Shown piece after piece: positions 1 to 8,220 of a stretch of 15,904 nucleotides of DNA. Every line of letters begins with the position of its first letter. The first letter of the stretch is position 1. The stretch is taken from contig CALFXV010000241.1 of NCBI GenBank assembly GCA_937957775.1, positions 1-15,904 of the forward strand, written 5' to 3'. The notes beneath the pieces were generated by a model. That model did not search any database and was not told where the DNA came from. It was given only the letters and a program-made list of their open reading frames with translations. The translations under genes and the position numbers were made by a program. The stretch comes from an uncultured Methylotenera sp. (lineage in GTDB: Bacteria > Pseudomonadota > Gammaproteobacteria > Burkholderiales > Methylophilaceae).

Positions 1-27
1 ATTAATCTGGACCAGTTAAGCGCCTAA
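1..27 (+). CDS. C-terminal end of upstream gene, possibly iscR (partial)
   Basis: The first 27 bases read as an open frame ending INLDQLSA and TAA, three bases before the next ATG. In Proteobacteria the gene before this operon is normally iscR, the [2Fe-2S] repressor. The E. coli IscR tail ends in a similar short pattern (AIDVKLRA). Identification rests on operon position and eight residues only, so it is tentative; the frame could also be chance. Confidence 0.3.
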   Translation: MNLDQLSA

Positions 28-30
28 GCT

Positions 31-1176
31 ATGAGTCACGTTTACTTTGATCACAATGCCACCACGCAGATAGATGCTCGCGTTTTAGACGCCATGCTGC
101 CGTGGATGAGCGCTCAAAGTGGCAACCCGAGCAGCCGCCATCAATTTGGCCGTGCCGCCCGTGAAGCGGTGGCGCAAGCACGCCAGCAAGTGGCCCGTGC
201 CTGCGGCGCGCAAGCCTCGCAAGTGGTGTTTACTGCCAGCGGCACCGAAGCCAACAACCTGGCCATTAAAGGCCTGGCTGATTACGTGCCTAGTGGGCAA
301 ATTTTAAGCAGCGCGGTCGAGCACCCATGTGTGACGCGCTCGGCCATGGCCATGCGCGCATTCGGTCACACCAGCAATAGCATACCGGTGGACAGCCATG
401 GCAAAGTCGATGTCGCTGAAATGAAAGCGCAATTGAGCCAAGCCACCAGTTTGGTGTCGGTCATGCTGGCCAACAACGAAACCGGCGTGCTGCAGGATGT
501 GGCAGAACTGGCCGAAATAGCCCGAGCGCATGGCAGCTTGGTGCACACAGACGCGGTGCAAGCCCTAGGAAAAATAAAATTAAATTTTAATGATTTGAAC
601 GTGCATGCCATGACGGTTTCCAGCCACAAACTGCATGGCCCACAAGGTGCCGCCGCCCTTATATTAGATAAGCGTGTGGACATACAGCCCTTGTTGCACG
701 GCGGCGGGCAAGAGCGCGGTTTGCGCAGTGGCACAGAAAATGTGGCGGCGATAGTGGGCTTTGGCCTGGCCTGCGAACTGGCTAGCCAACAATTGGCCGA
801 CTACCAAGGCCATACCTTAAGCCTTAGAACGCAATTTGAAGCAGGCTTGGCGAGCATGAACGCAAGCATTTTTGGCGCGCAGTCGACCCGCTTGAGCAAC
901 ACCAGCTTTTTTGCCGTGGATGGCATAGAAGGTGAAACTTTGGTCGTGGCCTTGGATCGTAAAGGCTATGCGGTTGCCAGTGGTTCAGCCTGCTCCAGCG
1001 ATAGCACCGAACCCAGCGCCGTGTTGTTGGCCATGGGCGTGCAAGAAGAGTTAGCTCGGGGCGCCGTGCGAGTCAGTTTAGGAACACAAAATAGCGCGCA
1101 GCAAGTAGCCAATTTTTTACAGCAATTGCAACAAGAAGTTTTACGGTTAAAACAATTAAGCGCGATGGCGGCTTAA
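31..1176 (+). CDS. Cysteine desulfurase paralogue, NifS/IscS-like (class V aminotransferase fold)
   Basis: This is a PLP-dependent enzyme expected to take sulfur from L-cysteine, giving alanine and an enzyme persulfide. Visible features are the N-terminal DHNATT motif, His97 in VEHP, Asp174 and Gln177 in HTDAVQ, the PLP-binding Lys200 in SSHKLHGPQG, and the catalytic Cys321 in ASGSACSS. The short Cys-loop pattern is that of group I (IscS/NifS) enzymes. At 381 residues it is shorter than IscS (404 in E. coli) and ends in a Gln/Leu-rich helix, without the conserved C-terminal tail present in the iscS product that follows. No strong Shine-Dalgarno is seen; the start lies 3 bases after an upstream stop, so translational coupling is likely. 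A partner other than IscU is possible, but that is inference. The family call is firm; the precise role is not. Confidence 0.92.
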   Translation: MSHVYFDHNATTQIDARVLDAMLPWMSAQSGNPSSRHQFGRAAREAVAQARQQVARACGAQASQVVFTASGTEANNLAIKGLADYVPSGQILSSAVEHPCVTRSAMAMRAFGHTSNSIPVDSHGKVDVAEMKAQLSQATSLVSVMLANNETGVLQDVAELAEIARAHGSLVHTDAVQALGKIKLNFNDLNVHAMTVSSHKLHGPQGAAALILDKRVDIQPLLHGGGQERGLRSGTENVAAIVGFGLACELASQQLADYQGHTLSLRTQFEAGLASMNASIFGAQSTRLSNTSFFAVDGIEGETLVVALDRKGYAVASGSACSSDSTEPSAVLLAMGVQEELARGAVRVSLGTQNSAQQVANFLQQLQQEVLRLKQLSAMAA

Positions 1177-1229
1177 TGTTGAACTCAACAGCAATCTTAA
1201 ATTAACACCAGTTAAGGATAAATCAACGC

Positions 1230-2483
1230 ATGTCAGCAACAGTAGAAATGCCAGTAGTCAGCCGATCCGAAGAGGGTTTGTACCCAATCTATTTGGATTA
1301 CTCGGCCACCACGCCGGTCGACCCACGCGTAGCCGCAAAAATGATTCCCTACATTAGTGAGCATTTCGGCAACCCAGCCTCACGCAGCCACCCCTACGGT
1401 TGGACTGCAGAAAAAGCCGTGGAAAATGCCAGGTTAGAAGTCGCCAAGTTGGTCGGCGCCGACCCGCGCGAAATCGTCTGGACTTCTGGCGCGACCGAGT
1501 CCAATAACTTGGCCATCAAGGGCGCAGCGAATTTTTACAGCGAAAAAGGCAAGCACTTGATCACCCTCACCACCGAGCACAAAGCGGTGATCGATCCTAT
1601 GCGCGATTTGGAACGCCAAGGTTTTAGCGCCACTTATTTGGACCCGGAGCCAAACGGCTTACTGGACATAGCCAAATTAAAAGCGGCGATACGCCCAGAT
1701 ACCGTATTGGTGTCGGTGATGATGGTAAACAACGAAATCGGCGTGATCCAAGACATCGTGGCAATCGGCAACTTATGCCGTGAAAATGGCATTATTTTTC
1801 ATGTGGACGCGGCCCAAGCCACCGGTAAAGTGGCGATCGATTTGGAGCAATTGCCAGTCGATTTAATGAGCTTCTGTGCGCACAAAACATACGGCCCTAA
1901 AGGCATAGGCGCGTTGTACGTGCGCCGTAAACCGCGTATCCGTATTGAAGCGCAAATGCACGGTGGCGGCCACGAACGCGGCATGCGTTCAGGCACCCTA
2001 GCCACGCACCAAATTGTCGGCATGGGCGAAGCGTTCCGATTGGCGCGCGAAGAAATGGTGGAAGAAAACACCCGCATCCGCCGCTTACGTGACAAATTGC
2101 TAAACGGCCTACAAAGCATGGAAGAGGTGTACGTGAACGGCGATTTAGAGCACCGCGTGCCGCACAACTTGAACATCAGTTTCAACTACGTGGAAGGCGA
2201 ATCCCTGATCATGGCAGTAAAAGGCATCGCCGTTTCCAGTGGTTCGGCCTGTACTTCAGCCAGCTTGGAGCCCAGCTACGTGCTGCGTGCACTAGGTCGC
2301 TCAGACGAATTAGCACACAGCTCTATCCGCTTCTCCATCGGCCGCTTCACCACCGACGCGGACGTGGACTACACCATCAATTTAATGAAAAGTAAAATTG
2401 ATAAATTAAGAGAATTGTCTCCACTGTGGGAAATGTTTAAAGACGGCATTGACCTTAGCAAGGTCCAATGGGCAGCGCATTAA
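1230..2483 (+). CDS. iscS: Cysteine desulfurase IscS
   Basis: Housekeeping cysteine desulfurase that supplies persulfide sulfur to IscU and to other acceptors such as those of tRNA thiolation. The 417-residue product has the family opening [14 protein letters not shown] (residues 21-34), His117, Asp193 and Gln196 around PLP, Schiff-base Lys219 in AHKTYGPKG, and catalytic Cys341 in [14 protein letters not shown]. The C-terminal [11 protein letters not shown]...W tail, which in E. coli IscS contacts IscU, is intact. Compared with E. coli IscS it has about 16 extra N-terminal residues. The start is supported by AAGGA at 1214-1218, 11 bases upstream. It lies 53 bases after the paralogue and 91 bases before iscU; that downstream spacer contains a perfect inverted repeat. 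Confidence 0.98.
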   Translation: MSATVEMPVVSRSEEGLYPIYLDYSATTPVDPRVAAKMIPYISEHFGNPASRSHPYGWTAEKAVENARLEVAKLVGADPREIVWTSGATESNNLAIKGAANFYSEKGKHLITLTTEHKAVIDPMRDLERQGFSATYLDPEPNGLLDIAKLKAAIRPDTVLVSVMMVNNEIGVIQDIVAIGNLCRENGIIFHVDAAQATGKVAIDLEQLPVDLMSFCAHKTYGPKGIGALYVRRKPRIRIEAQMHGGGHERGMRSGTLATHQIVGMGEAFRLAREEMVEENTRIRRLRDKLLNGLQSMEEVYVNGDLEHRVPHNLNISFNYVEGESLIMAVKGIAVSSGSACTSASLEPSYVLRALGRSDELAHSSIRFSIGRFTTDADVDYTINLMKSKIDKLRELSPLWEMFKDGIDLSKVQWAAH

Positions 2484-2518
2484 TCAGATAAGAGTTTAAG
2501 AAGTTTAATAGTTATAGG

Positions 2519-2558
2519 CATTAAGAATAAGCAATGATTTTCTAGCTTATTCTTAATG
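2519..2558 (+). promoter_or_regulatory. Perfect 14-bp inverted repeat (RNA hairpin) between iscS and iscU
   Basis: Arms CATTAAGAATAAGC (2519-2532) and GCTTATTCTTAATG (2545-2558) are exact reverse complements, flanking a 12-base loop. The 3' arm ends only 4 bases before the iscU Shine-Dalgarno AGGAG (2563-2567). The stem is AT-rich and is followed by no T tract, so it is unlikely to be a terminator. It could be an mRNA processing or stability element that sets iscU output apart from iscS, or a dimeric repressor site. The repeat is directly visible; its function is inferred. Confidence 0.75.
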
Positions 2559-2574
2559 GAACAGGAGAATTAAA

Positions 2575-2970
2575 ATGGCATATTCAGACAAAGTTTTAGA
2601 CCACTACGAAAACCCACGCAACGTAGGCACTTTGGATAAGAACGACCCCAATGTCGGTACCGGCATGGTAGGCGCACCGGCTTGCGGTGACGTAATGAAA
2701 TTAATGATTAAAGTCAGCGACGACGGCATCATTGAAGACGCAAAATTTAAAACCTACGGTTGCGGTTCGGCTATCGCCTCAAGCTCCTTGGTGACCGAAT
2801 GGTTAAAAGGCAAAACCATAGACCAAGCTTACGCCATTAAAAACTCAGCGATTGCCGAAGAGTTGGCTTTGCCACCGGTCAAAATTCACTGCTCAGTATT
2901 GGCTGAAGACGCCATTAAAGCCGCTGTAGCGGACATCAAGGCCAAACAAGCGGCCAAAGAGGCAGCGTAA
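2575..2970 (+). CDS. iscU: Iron-sulfur cluster scaffold protein IscU
   Basis: Scaffold on which [2Fe-2S] clusters are built from IscS sulfur and iron before transfer to apoproteins. The 131-residue protein keeps every family landmark: Cys37 in APACGD with Asp39, Cys63 in YGCGSAIASSS, His105 and Cys106 in IHCSVLAEDA, and the LPPVK motif at 99-103 that HscA recognises. A good AGGAG (2563-2567) lies 7 bases before the ATG. Its stop codon abuts the iscA start with no gap, so the two are probably translationally coupled. The C-terminal tail is Ala/Lys-rich. Confidence 0.98.
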   Translation: MAYSDKVLDHYENPRNVGTLDKNDPNVGTGMVGAPACGDVMKLMIKVSDDGIIEDAKFKTYGCGSAIASSSLVTEWLKGKTIDQAYAIKNSAIAEELALPPVKIHCSVLAEDAIKAAVADIKAKQAAKEAA

Positions 2971-3294
2971 ATGGCCATTACCTTAACGGCCACGGCTGCC
3001 GATCGCGTGGAAAAATTCTTAGCCAACCGTGGCAAAGGCTTGGGCCTGCGCTTGGGCGTTAAGACCACCGGTTGCTCAGGCATGGCTTACACCTTGGAAT
3101 TTGTCGATGCCCTCAACGAGGAGGACACCATGTTTGAAAGCCACGGCGTGAAAATCATCGTTGACCCAAAAAGCTTGGTGTACATCGATGGCACCGAATT
3201 GGACTTCAGCAAGGAAGGCCTTAACGAGGGCTTTAAATTTAACAACCCCAACGTCAAAGACGAATGCGGTTGCGGTGAAAGCTTCACAGTGTGA
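2971..3294 (+). CDS. iscA: Iron-sulfur cluster assembly protein IscA (A-type carrier)
   Basis: A-type carrier that binds iron or Fe-S clusters and passes them to targets, notably in [4Fe-4S] maturation. The 107-residue length equals that of E. coli IscA. The three ligand cysteines are at 35 (TTGCSGMAY) and at 99 and 101 (ECGCGESF). The ATG directly follows the iscU stop; an AAGAGG at 2957-2962, inside the end of iscU, serves as ribosome-binding site. The last four bases overlap the hscB start. Confidence 0.98.
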   Translation: MAITLTATAADRVEKFLANRGKGLGLRLGVKTTGCSGMAYTLEFVDALNEEDTMFESHGVKIIVDPKSLVYIDGTELDFSKEGLNEGFKFNNPNVKDECGCGESFTV

Positions 3295-3809
3295 GTTTGA
3301 ATTATTTTCAATTGTTTGAATTACCAGAAACCTTTGCCCTCACGCTAAGCGCTCTGGAGACACCCTACCGACGTATCCAAGCCAGCGCTCACCCTGATCG
3401 ATTTGTCACGGGCACGCCGACCGAACAACGCCAGTCCATGCAATTGGCCACACTGGCGAACGAAGCTTTCCTCACCTTAAAAAACCCAGCAAAACGGGCA
3501 GAATACTTGCTGGGCCTCAAAGGCATAGACAGCTTGAATGACAGCAACACCAGTATGCCGGCTGACTTTTTAATGCAGCAAATGGCGTGGCGAGAAGCCC
3601 TAGAAGACGCCAGCATGGCTAAAGACACGGCTGCCTTAGATAGCCTGTTTGATGAGATGCAAGCCGAAGCCAATCGCCTAACAACCGTGCTGACGGATTT
3701 AATTGACAGCAAAAAAGACTACCCGGCAGCCAGTGAAACCACCCGCAAACTGGTTTTTATTGATAAAGTGTGCGCAGACATACAACAGGCCATCGAGCGC
3801 CTGGATTAA
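3291..3809 (+). CDS. hscB: Co-chaperone HscB (J-domain protein)
   Basis: J-domain co-chaperone that delivers IscU to HscA and stimulates its ATPase. The 172 residues match the 171 of E. coli HscB. The N-terminal J domain (about 1-75) has the invariant HPD at 34-36 and a typical [18 protein letters not shown] segment; the remainder (about 90-172) is helical, as expected of the IscU-binding three-helix bundle. The start is GTG, overlapping the iscA stop in GTGA, which indicates translational coupling. The first residues, [12 protein letters not shown], align with the normal family start, so GTG is well supported. Confidence 0.96.
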   Translation: MSLNYFQLFELPETFALTLSALETPYRRIQASAHPDRFVTGTPTEQRQSMQLATLANEAFLTLKNPAKRAEYLLGLKGIDSLNDSNTSMPADFLMQQMAWREALEDASMAKDTAALDSLFDEMQAEANRLTTVLTDLIDSKKDYPAASETTRKLVFIDKVCADIQQAIERLD

Positions 3810-3841
3810 ACGACTTTTCTCCAAAAAATTAACGATCAGCA

Positions 3842-5746
3842 ATGGCATTATTACAAATCTCCGAACCCGGGCAATCCGCTGCACCCCACCAACACAAGTT
3901 GGCAATAGGCATTGATTTGGGCACCACCAATTCCTTGGTGGCAACGGTTAAAAGCGGCATGGCCACGGTCTTACAAGACGAGCACGGTCATGCCTTATTG
4001 CCATCGGTAGTACGTTACATGCCAGATGGCACTGTGGTGGTCGGCCACGACGCACAAGCCCAGCAAAGCGTGGACCCCGCCAACACCATCGCCTCAGCCA
4101 AACGCTTTATGGGCCGCGCTTTAAGCGACATTGCCGATCGTGCGCACATCCCCTACCATTTTGTTGATAGCACCGAACAAGCAGGCTTGTTGCAGTTAAA
4201 AACCCGCGCCGGCCTTAAAACGCCGATCGAGATTTCGGCAGAAATATTAAAAACCCTCAAGGCCAGAGCTGAAAAATCCTTAGGCATCCCAGCCGGCAGC
4301 GACGAATTAACCGGTGCCGTGATTACCGTGCCGGCTTATTTTGATGATGCCCAGCGCCAAGCGACCAAAGATGCCGCTCGCCTAGCCGGACTCAATGTGT
4401 TGCGCTTACTCAATGAACCGACGGCCGCAGCCGTGGCTTATGGCCTAGACAATGCCGCCGAAGGCACTTTTGTGATTTACGATTTGGGTGGCGGCACCTT
4501 TGATGTGTCCATCCTTAAACTTACCCAAGGCGTGTTTGAAGTGCTGGCCACCAATGGCGATTCAGCATTAGGCGGCGACGATTTTGATCACCGCATTTAT
4601 TGCTGGGTGCTGGACACGATACGCGAGTCTAGCCCACATTTCACCCCGCTTAGCGAAGAAGATACGCGCTTATTATTGACCAAAGCCCGTCAAGCCAAAG
4701 AGTGGCTGACCGATAACCACGAGGCGCAAATCGTCTGCCGTTTAAGCAACGGCGTGCTGGTCGACGTCACCTTAAGCGCCAACGAATTCGTCGCCCTCAC
4801 TGAGCAATTGGTGCAAAAAACCTTAAGCCCAACACGCAAAGCCATGCGCGATGCGCAATTGAATTTGGACGACATAAAAGGCGTCGTGTTAGTCGGCGGC
4901 GCCACGCGCATGCCGCAAGTGCGTTTGGCGGTTGAAGCTTACTTTAAGCAAACCCCACTGACCAATCTTGATCCGGACAAAGTCGTGGCCTTGGGTGCGG
5001 CCATACAGGCCAACACCTTAGTTGGCAACCGCAGCGACCACGATTTATTGTTATTGGACGTGACGCCTTTATCACTTGGTTTAGAAACCATGGGCGGTTT
5101 GGTGGAACGCATCATTCCGCGCAACAGCACGCTGCCGGTGGCGCGAGCACAAGATTTCACCACCTACAAAGACGGTCAAACCGCCATGAGCATACAAGTG
5201 CTGCAAGGCGAACGAGAATTAGTGGCGGATTGCCGCTCGCTTGCCCGCTTTGAACTGCGTGGCATACCGGCCATGGCTGCCGGGGCAGCCCGCATACGGG
5301 TTACTTTTCAAGTGGATGCCGACGGCCTACTTTCGGTAACAGCGCGCGAACAAACCAGCGGCGTGGAAGCGCACGTGGTAGTGAAACCGTCTTACGGCTT
5401 GAGCGAAGAAGCCATCACCAGCATGCTTAAATCTTCATTTGGTAGCGCCGAGATTGATAAGAAAGCGCGCATGTTAGCCGAAGCAAGGGTAAATGCCGGC
5501 GCCATCCTAAGCGCGGTAGAATTAGCCTTGAAGCACGACGGCGGGCTAATCACGGCGAACGAACAGCAGGCGATACAAGGGGAAATGGCCAAATTGCAAA
5601 CGCTGAGTTTAGGCGAGGATGCGGTGGCCATCAACCAAGGCGTAGACCAATTAAACCATGCCACCGAAGCGTTTGCCGCGGCGCGCATGAATGCCAGTGT
5701 TAGCCGCGCTTTAAGCGGCAAGAATTTAGATGAGATTAAACTCTAG
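3842..5746 (+). CDS. hscA: Fe-S assembly chaperone HscA (Hsp70 family)
   Basis: Specialised Hsp70 that binds the LPPVK motif of IscU and drives cluster release with ATP. The 634-residue protein opens [16 protein letters not shown], nearly identical to the E. coli HscA start, which fixes the start even though no clear Shine-Dalgarno is present. Nucleotide-binding motifs are IDLGTTNS (24-31), DLGGGTFD (214-221) and GGATR (352-356). The interdomain linker DLLLLDVTP is at 401-409, followed by the beta-sandwich substrate-binding domain and a helical lid to the C-terminus. It follows hscB by 32 bases and precedes fdx by 34 bases. Confidence 0.98.
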   Translation: MALLQISEPGQSAAPHQHKLAIGIDLGTTNSLVATVKSGMATVLQDEHGHALLPSVVRYMPDGTVVVGHDAQAQQSVDPANTIASAKRFMGRALSDIADRAHIPYHFVDSTEQAGLLQLKTRAGLKTPIEISAEILKTLKARAEKSLGIPAGSDELTGAVITVPAYFDDAQRQATKDAARLAGLNVLRLLNEPTAAAVAYGLDNAAEGTFVIYDLGGGTFDVSILKLTQGVFEVLATNGDSALGGDDFDHRIYCWVLDTIRESSPHFTPLSEEDTRLLLTKARQAKEWLTDNHEAQIVCRLSNGVLVDVTLSANEFVALTEQLVQKTLSPTRKAMRDAQLNLDDIKGVVLVGGATRMPQVRLAVEAYFKQTPLTNLDPDKVVALGAAIQANTLVGNRSDHDLLLLDVTPLSLGLETMGGLVERIIPRNSTLPVARAQDFTTYKDGQTAMSIQVLQGERELVADCRSLARFELRGIPAMAAGAARIRVTFQVDADGLLSVTAREQTSGVEAHVVVKPSYGLSEEAITSMLKSSFGSAEIDKKARMLAEARVNAGAILSAVELALKHDGGLITANEQQAIQGEMAKLQTLSLGEDAVAINQGVDQLNHATEAFAAARMNASVSRALSGKNLDEIKL

Positions 5747-5780
5747 GTCACTTTTACCGACCCAGTGAACAGGAAACAGC

Positions 5781-6122
5781 ATGCCACAAATTATCATATT
5801 GCCCCACGTTGAACTCTGCCCTGAGGGTGCGGCCATCGAGGCCAAAAGCGGGGAATCCATTTGCGATGTGTTGCTCAATAACCACATCGACATAGACCAC
5901 GCTTGCGATCAGGCCTGCGCCTGCACCACCTGCCACGTGATTATTCGGGAAGGCTTTAAAACGCTGAACCCATCCAGCGATGAAGAAGACGATTTGTTGG
6001 ATAAAGCCTGGGGCTTGGAACCGCATTCGCGCTTGTCTTGCCAAGCACGGGTGGGCAAAGAAGACTTGGTGGTGGAAATCCCCAAATACAGCATCAACAT
6101 GGCCAAAGAAGGCCACCGCTAG
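5781..6122 (+). CDS. fdx: ISC-type [2Fe-2S] ferredoxin
   Basis: Adrenodoxin-type ferredoxin that gives electrons during cluster assembly on IscU. In the 113-residue product the cluster ligands are Cys42, Cys48, Cys51 and Cys87; Cys46 is the extra non-ligand cysteine seen in the C-x5-C-x2-C loop (HACDQACACTTCH) of Isc ferredoxins. The acidic segment SSDEEDDLLD (66-75) is also typical. AGGAA at 5771-5775 lies 5 bases upstream of ATG. It is the last isc gene here: iscX, which often follows, is missing because the next gene ends only 38 bases away on the other strand. Confidence 0.98.
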   Translation: MPQIIILPHVELCPEGAAIEAKSGESICDVLLNNHIDIDHACDQACACTTCHVIIREGFKTLNPSSDEEDDLLDKAWGLEPHSRLSCQARVGKEDLVVEIPKYSINMAKEGHR

Positions 6123-6161
6123 GCTAGTTAAGCTAGTTGCTTTAGCTAGCTCGTACTAGCT
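6119..6161. other. Convergent intergenic spacer with five CTAG tetramers and short inverted repeats
   Basis: Between the stops of fdx and the minus-strand PhoX-like gene, CTAG occurs at 6119, 6124, 6133, 6146 and 6156. AGCTAG/CTAGCT arms at 6131-6136 and 6146-6151, or alternatively at 6144-6149 and 6156-6161, can form 6-bp stems. The position between converging genes suggests a weak two-way termination region, but there is no T tract. The function is a guess. Confidence 0.35.
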
Positions 6162-7498
6162 CACTCGCGCGGTCCTGAAATTAGCCACAACTGACCGTGT
6201 TCCACTAAATCCGACTTTGCATGGGCCACGTGCGCCTGGGTGGTGCCCAAATAATAACGACGTCTAGCGTCAAACCAACTGGCTTTTTGCAGCAAAGCCG
6301 TCACCTCTACGATACCCGAATGCTCCTCGTCTGTGGTCATGAAGTCACTTTGGCCAGCGCTAAACAAAGCGGGGTTGGCCTCGAACAATTTTTTAGTCAG
6401 GCCTGTGCTGGGTTCGTATGCCCATATCGCGGCTAAACGAGGGTGATCCCCCGGGTCTTCTTGCAAGAGCACTCGACCGCCTGCGTCCACGGTTAAATTG
6501 TCTAGCATTTCGGCACCAATTTGCTTGGCCTGCAGCATGGTCTGAATGCGCCCGCCTGCCATGGGCTGTTGGATGTCATCGAACTCCAGCATTTGCAAGC
6601 GGCTGTCCCCACCCACTTTATCCGTCGTATTAAACCAAAATGCGCGCGGATTGTGCGTGTCCCATGCCCCGTCTTCTGGTCTGGCAAAGCCAGTGGCGCC
6701 TAATTTAATGGCGGCTTCCCGCAATGCGGCTCCCTTAGCCTGCGCCGTATCGGTCAAGGGCACTAAATTAAATCGGTCGCCCTGCACTTGCACGGCAAAA
6801 AGCTGTCCACCGACTAAACCGGCTCGCTCAATAGGGTTGCCCTCTGCACGCTTTTGGCCAAGGTAGGCCACCAACAAACCTTGTTGTATGTCATCCAGCG
6901 CCATAACCAAGGTGCTGGGGCTGGCATGCGGGTGAATCAAGACATTTTCCCATGCCAACTGGCCAAAATCCTTTAACTCATAGCTAATGCCGTCTAAGCC
7001 ATGGGCAAAAGCGCGGCCACCGCCTTTGTCTTCTTCGCCATTTAAAAACAATTGGCCGGGGAAACCCTTGCCGCTATCGCTATCAAAAAAAGCCTCCGTG
7101 GGCGCCAGGTCGGCTGAACACAGTTTATGAAAAGGCAGCGTGGTATCGAGGGCTAGTTTGCTTTGCACCAAATCCTCGCCTTTTACTACCTGCAAGCTTT
7201 CCACATGAATCACCCAGCGCGACACAAACGCCCCTTTTTGCCCGTGCGCACGGACGCGGCCTTTATCGCGGCCTATTTCATGATTCATCAACACGCTGAG
7301 GCTGCCGTCGGGATTAGCGTAAGCACCAAGGCCATCCGGCGCACCGACCATGGCATAGCGGTTTAATGCCGATTCGCCCACCGTTAGGATAGGCTTCACT
7401 TGCCAATCGGCCTGCAAAGGCACGATGTAAGCGGGCTCGGCTAGACCGACTCGATGGCACAGCAAAAAAAATAGAAAAGCCAAGGTAGGTTTAATCAT
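6161..7498 (-). CDS. Secreted PhoX/DUF839-like beta-propeller protein, putative phosphatase
   Basis: The 445-residue protein has a signal peptide (hydrophobic residues 5-19, likely cleavage after LA at 20), so it acts outside the cytoplasm. Motifs of the DUF839/PhoX family follow in order: a MNHE acidic site (71-74), LCSADLAP with the only mature cysteine Cys127, NGEE (153-156), RPEDGAWD (273-280) with a following TTD, DNLTVD (333-338), and DEEHSG (390-395). PhoX enzymes are calcium- and iron-dependent alkaline phosphatases, and the acidic motifs fit a metal site, but family members with other or unknown activity are common. The start has no strong ribosome-binding site and sits 19 bases beyond the terminator of the upstream carbonic anhydrase gene. 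Family call good, enzymatic activity uncertain. Confidence 0.8.
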   Translation of the reverse strand: MIKPTLAFLFFLLCHRVGLAEPAYIVPLQADWQVKPILTVGESALNRYAMVGAPDGLGAYANPDGSLSVLMNHEIGRDKGRVRAHGQKGAFVSRWVIHVESLQVVKGEDLVQSKLALDTTLPFHKLCSADLAPTEAFFDSDSGKGFPGQLFLNGEEDKGGGRAFAHGLDGISYELKDFGQLAWENVLIHPHASPSTLVMALDDIQQGLLVAYLGQKRAEGNPIERAGLVGGQLFAVQVQGDRFNLVPLTDTAQAKGAALREAAIKLGATGFARPEDGAWDTHNPRAFWFNTTDKVGGDSRLQMLEFDDIQQPMAGGRIQTMLQAKQIGAEMLDNLTVDAGGRVLLQEDPGDHPRLAAIWAYEPSTGLTKKLFEANPALFSAGQSDFMTTDEEHSGIVEVTALLQKASWFDARRRYYLGTTQAHVAHAKSDLVEHGQLWLISGPRE

Positions 7499-7517
7499 CC
7501 TGCGCCCAGTCTAGTCA

Positions 7518-7541
7518 TGAAAAAACCCGCGTAGGCGGGTT
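7518..7541 (-). terminator. Intrinsic terminator after the carbonic anhydrase gene
   Basis: Read on the minus strand, AACCCGC, a CTAC loop and GCGGGTT form a 7-bp GC-rich stem (7524-7541) that continues into a run of T. It lies 16 bases after the carbonic anhydrase stop codon. The layout is a classical rho-independent terminator. It ends only about 20 bases before the start codon of the PhoX-like gene, so that gene depends either on read-through or on a promoter overlapping this element. Confidence 0.85.
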
Positions 7542-7557
7542 GCTAAGTAAGCAGGCA

Positions 7558-8202
7558 TTAACCAACAAAGGTGTCTTCCAAGAAATTCACACGTCCCGTT
7601 GCTAAATCGTATACAGCGCCAACGATGCCAATTTTATTACTCTCAAGCATGTCATCAACGATGTCGCTCTGCCTAATGATGGTATCAATTTGATGACGCA
7701 CGTTGAGCACATTGATTTTTTCAACGAAATCGGCGTTACCGGAATTGCGTTTGGACGTATCGGTCACGGACTTTTCATGCCTAATCGAGGGTTTAATCAA
7801 ATTGATGATTTCGCCTATGTGGCCGTCTTTAAAATCGTCGCAGGCGGCTTTAACGGCGCCGCAACTGCTGTGCCCCATCACCACGATTAATTTGCTGCCT
7901 AAATACTTGCTGCTAAATTCTAAGCTGCCTATGGCTTTGTCTGAGGCGATGTTGCCAGCCAAGCGCACACTGAATACATCGCCCAAGGCCTGATCGAACA
8001 GTAACTCAGTGGGCGCACGGGAATCGCTGCAACTTAAAATAGCGGCGAACGGGTGTTGTTTCTCCTTGGTGATATGCACCAGACTTTGAAAGTCTTTATC
8101 GCTTTGGTAGTTATTTAAAAAGCGTTGGTTGCCCTCAACAAGGATGGCCATCGCTTCCTTAGGCGTCATTTTATCTCTATCAATTAAGGGGTGTTTATAC
8201 AC
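7558..8202 (-). CDS. Beta-class carbonic anhydrase
   Basis: Zinc enzyme interconverting CO2 and bicarbonate. The 214-residue protein has the zinc ligands Cys58, His111 and Cys114 (CSDSR at 58-62 and GHSSCGAV at 110-117) and the Asp60-Arg62 catalytic dyad. There is no signal peptide, so it is cytoplasmic. The start is GTG at 8202, supported by AAGGAAG at 8207-8213, 4 bases upstream; the in-frame ATG at codon 12 has a poorer site. It is 18 bases downstream of the SulP transporter, almost certainly co-transcribed, and would hydrate or dehydrate inorganic carbon imported by it. A GC-rich terminator closes the unit. Confidence 0.95.
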   Translation of the reverse strand: MYKHPLIDRDKMTPKEAMAILVEGNQRFLNNYQSDKDFQSLVHITKEKQHPFAAILSCSDSRAPTELLFDQALGDVFSVRLAGNIASDKAIGSLEFSSKYLGSKLIVVMGHSSCGAVKAACDDFKDGHIGEIINLIKPSIRHEKSVTDTSKRNSGNADFVEKINVLNVRHQIDTIIRQSDIVDDMLESNKIGIVGAVYDLATGRVNFLEDTFVG

Positions 8203-8220
8203 TATGCTTCCTTTACAAAA

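Noticed and set aside
304..734. Minus-strand open frames of 85 and 122 codons across the first desulfurase gene.
   Set aside because: They overlap a gene with clear catalytic motifs, have no ribosome-binding site and show no recognisable protein features; shadow frames.
11..1216. The 10-mer ACCAGTTAAG occurs at 11-20 and again at 1207-1216, each before a cysteine desulfurase gene.
   Set aside because: Spacing to the start codons differs (10 and 13 bases) and ten bases can match by chance; not enough to claim a duplication scar or a shared regulatory site.
5754..6116. A 120-codon minus-strand open frame opposite the ferredoxin gene.
   Set aside because: The plus strand encodes an unmistakable [2Fe-2S] ferredoxin; the opposite frame has no family resemblance.
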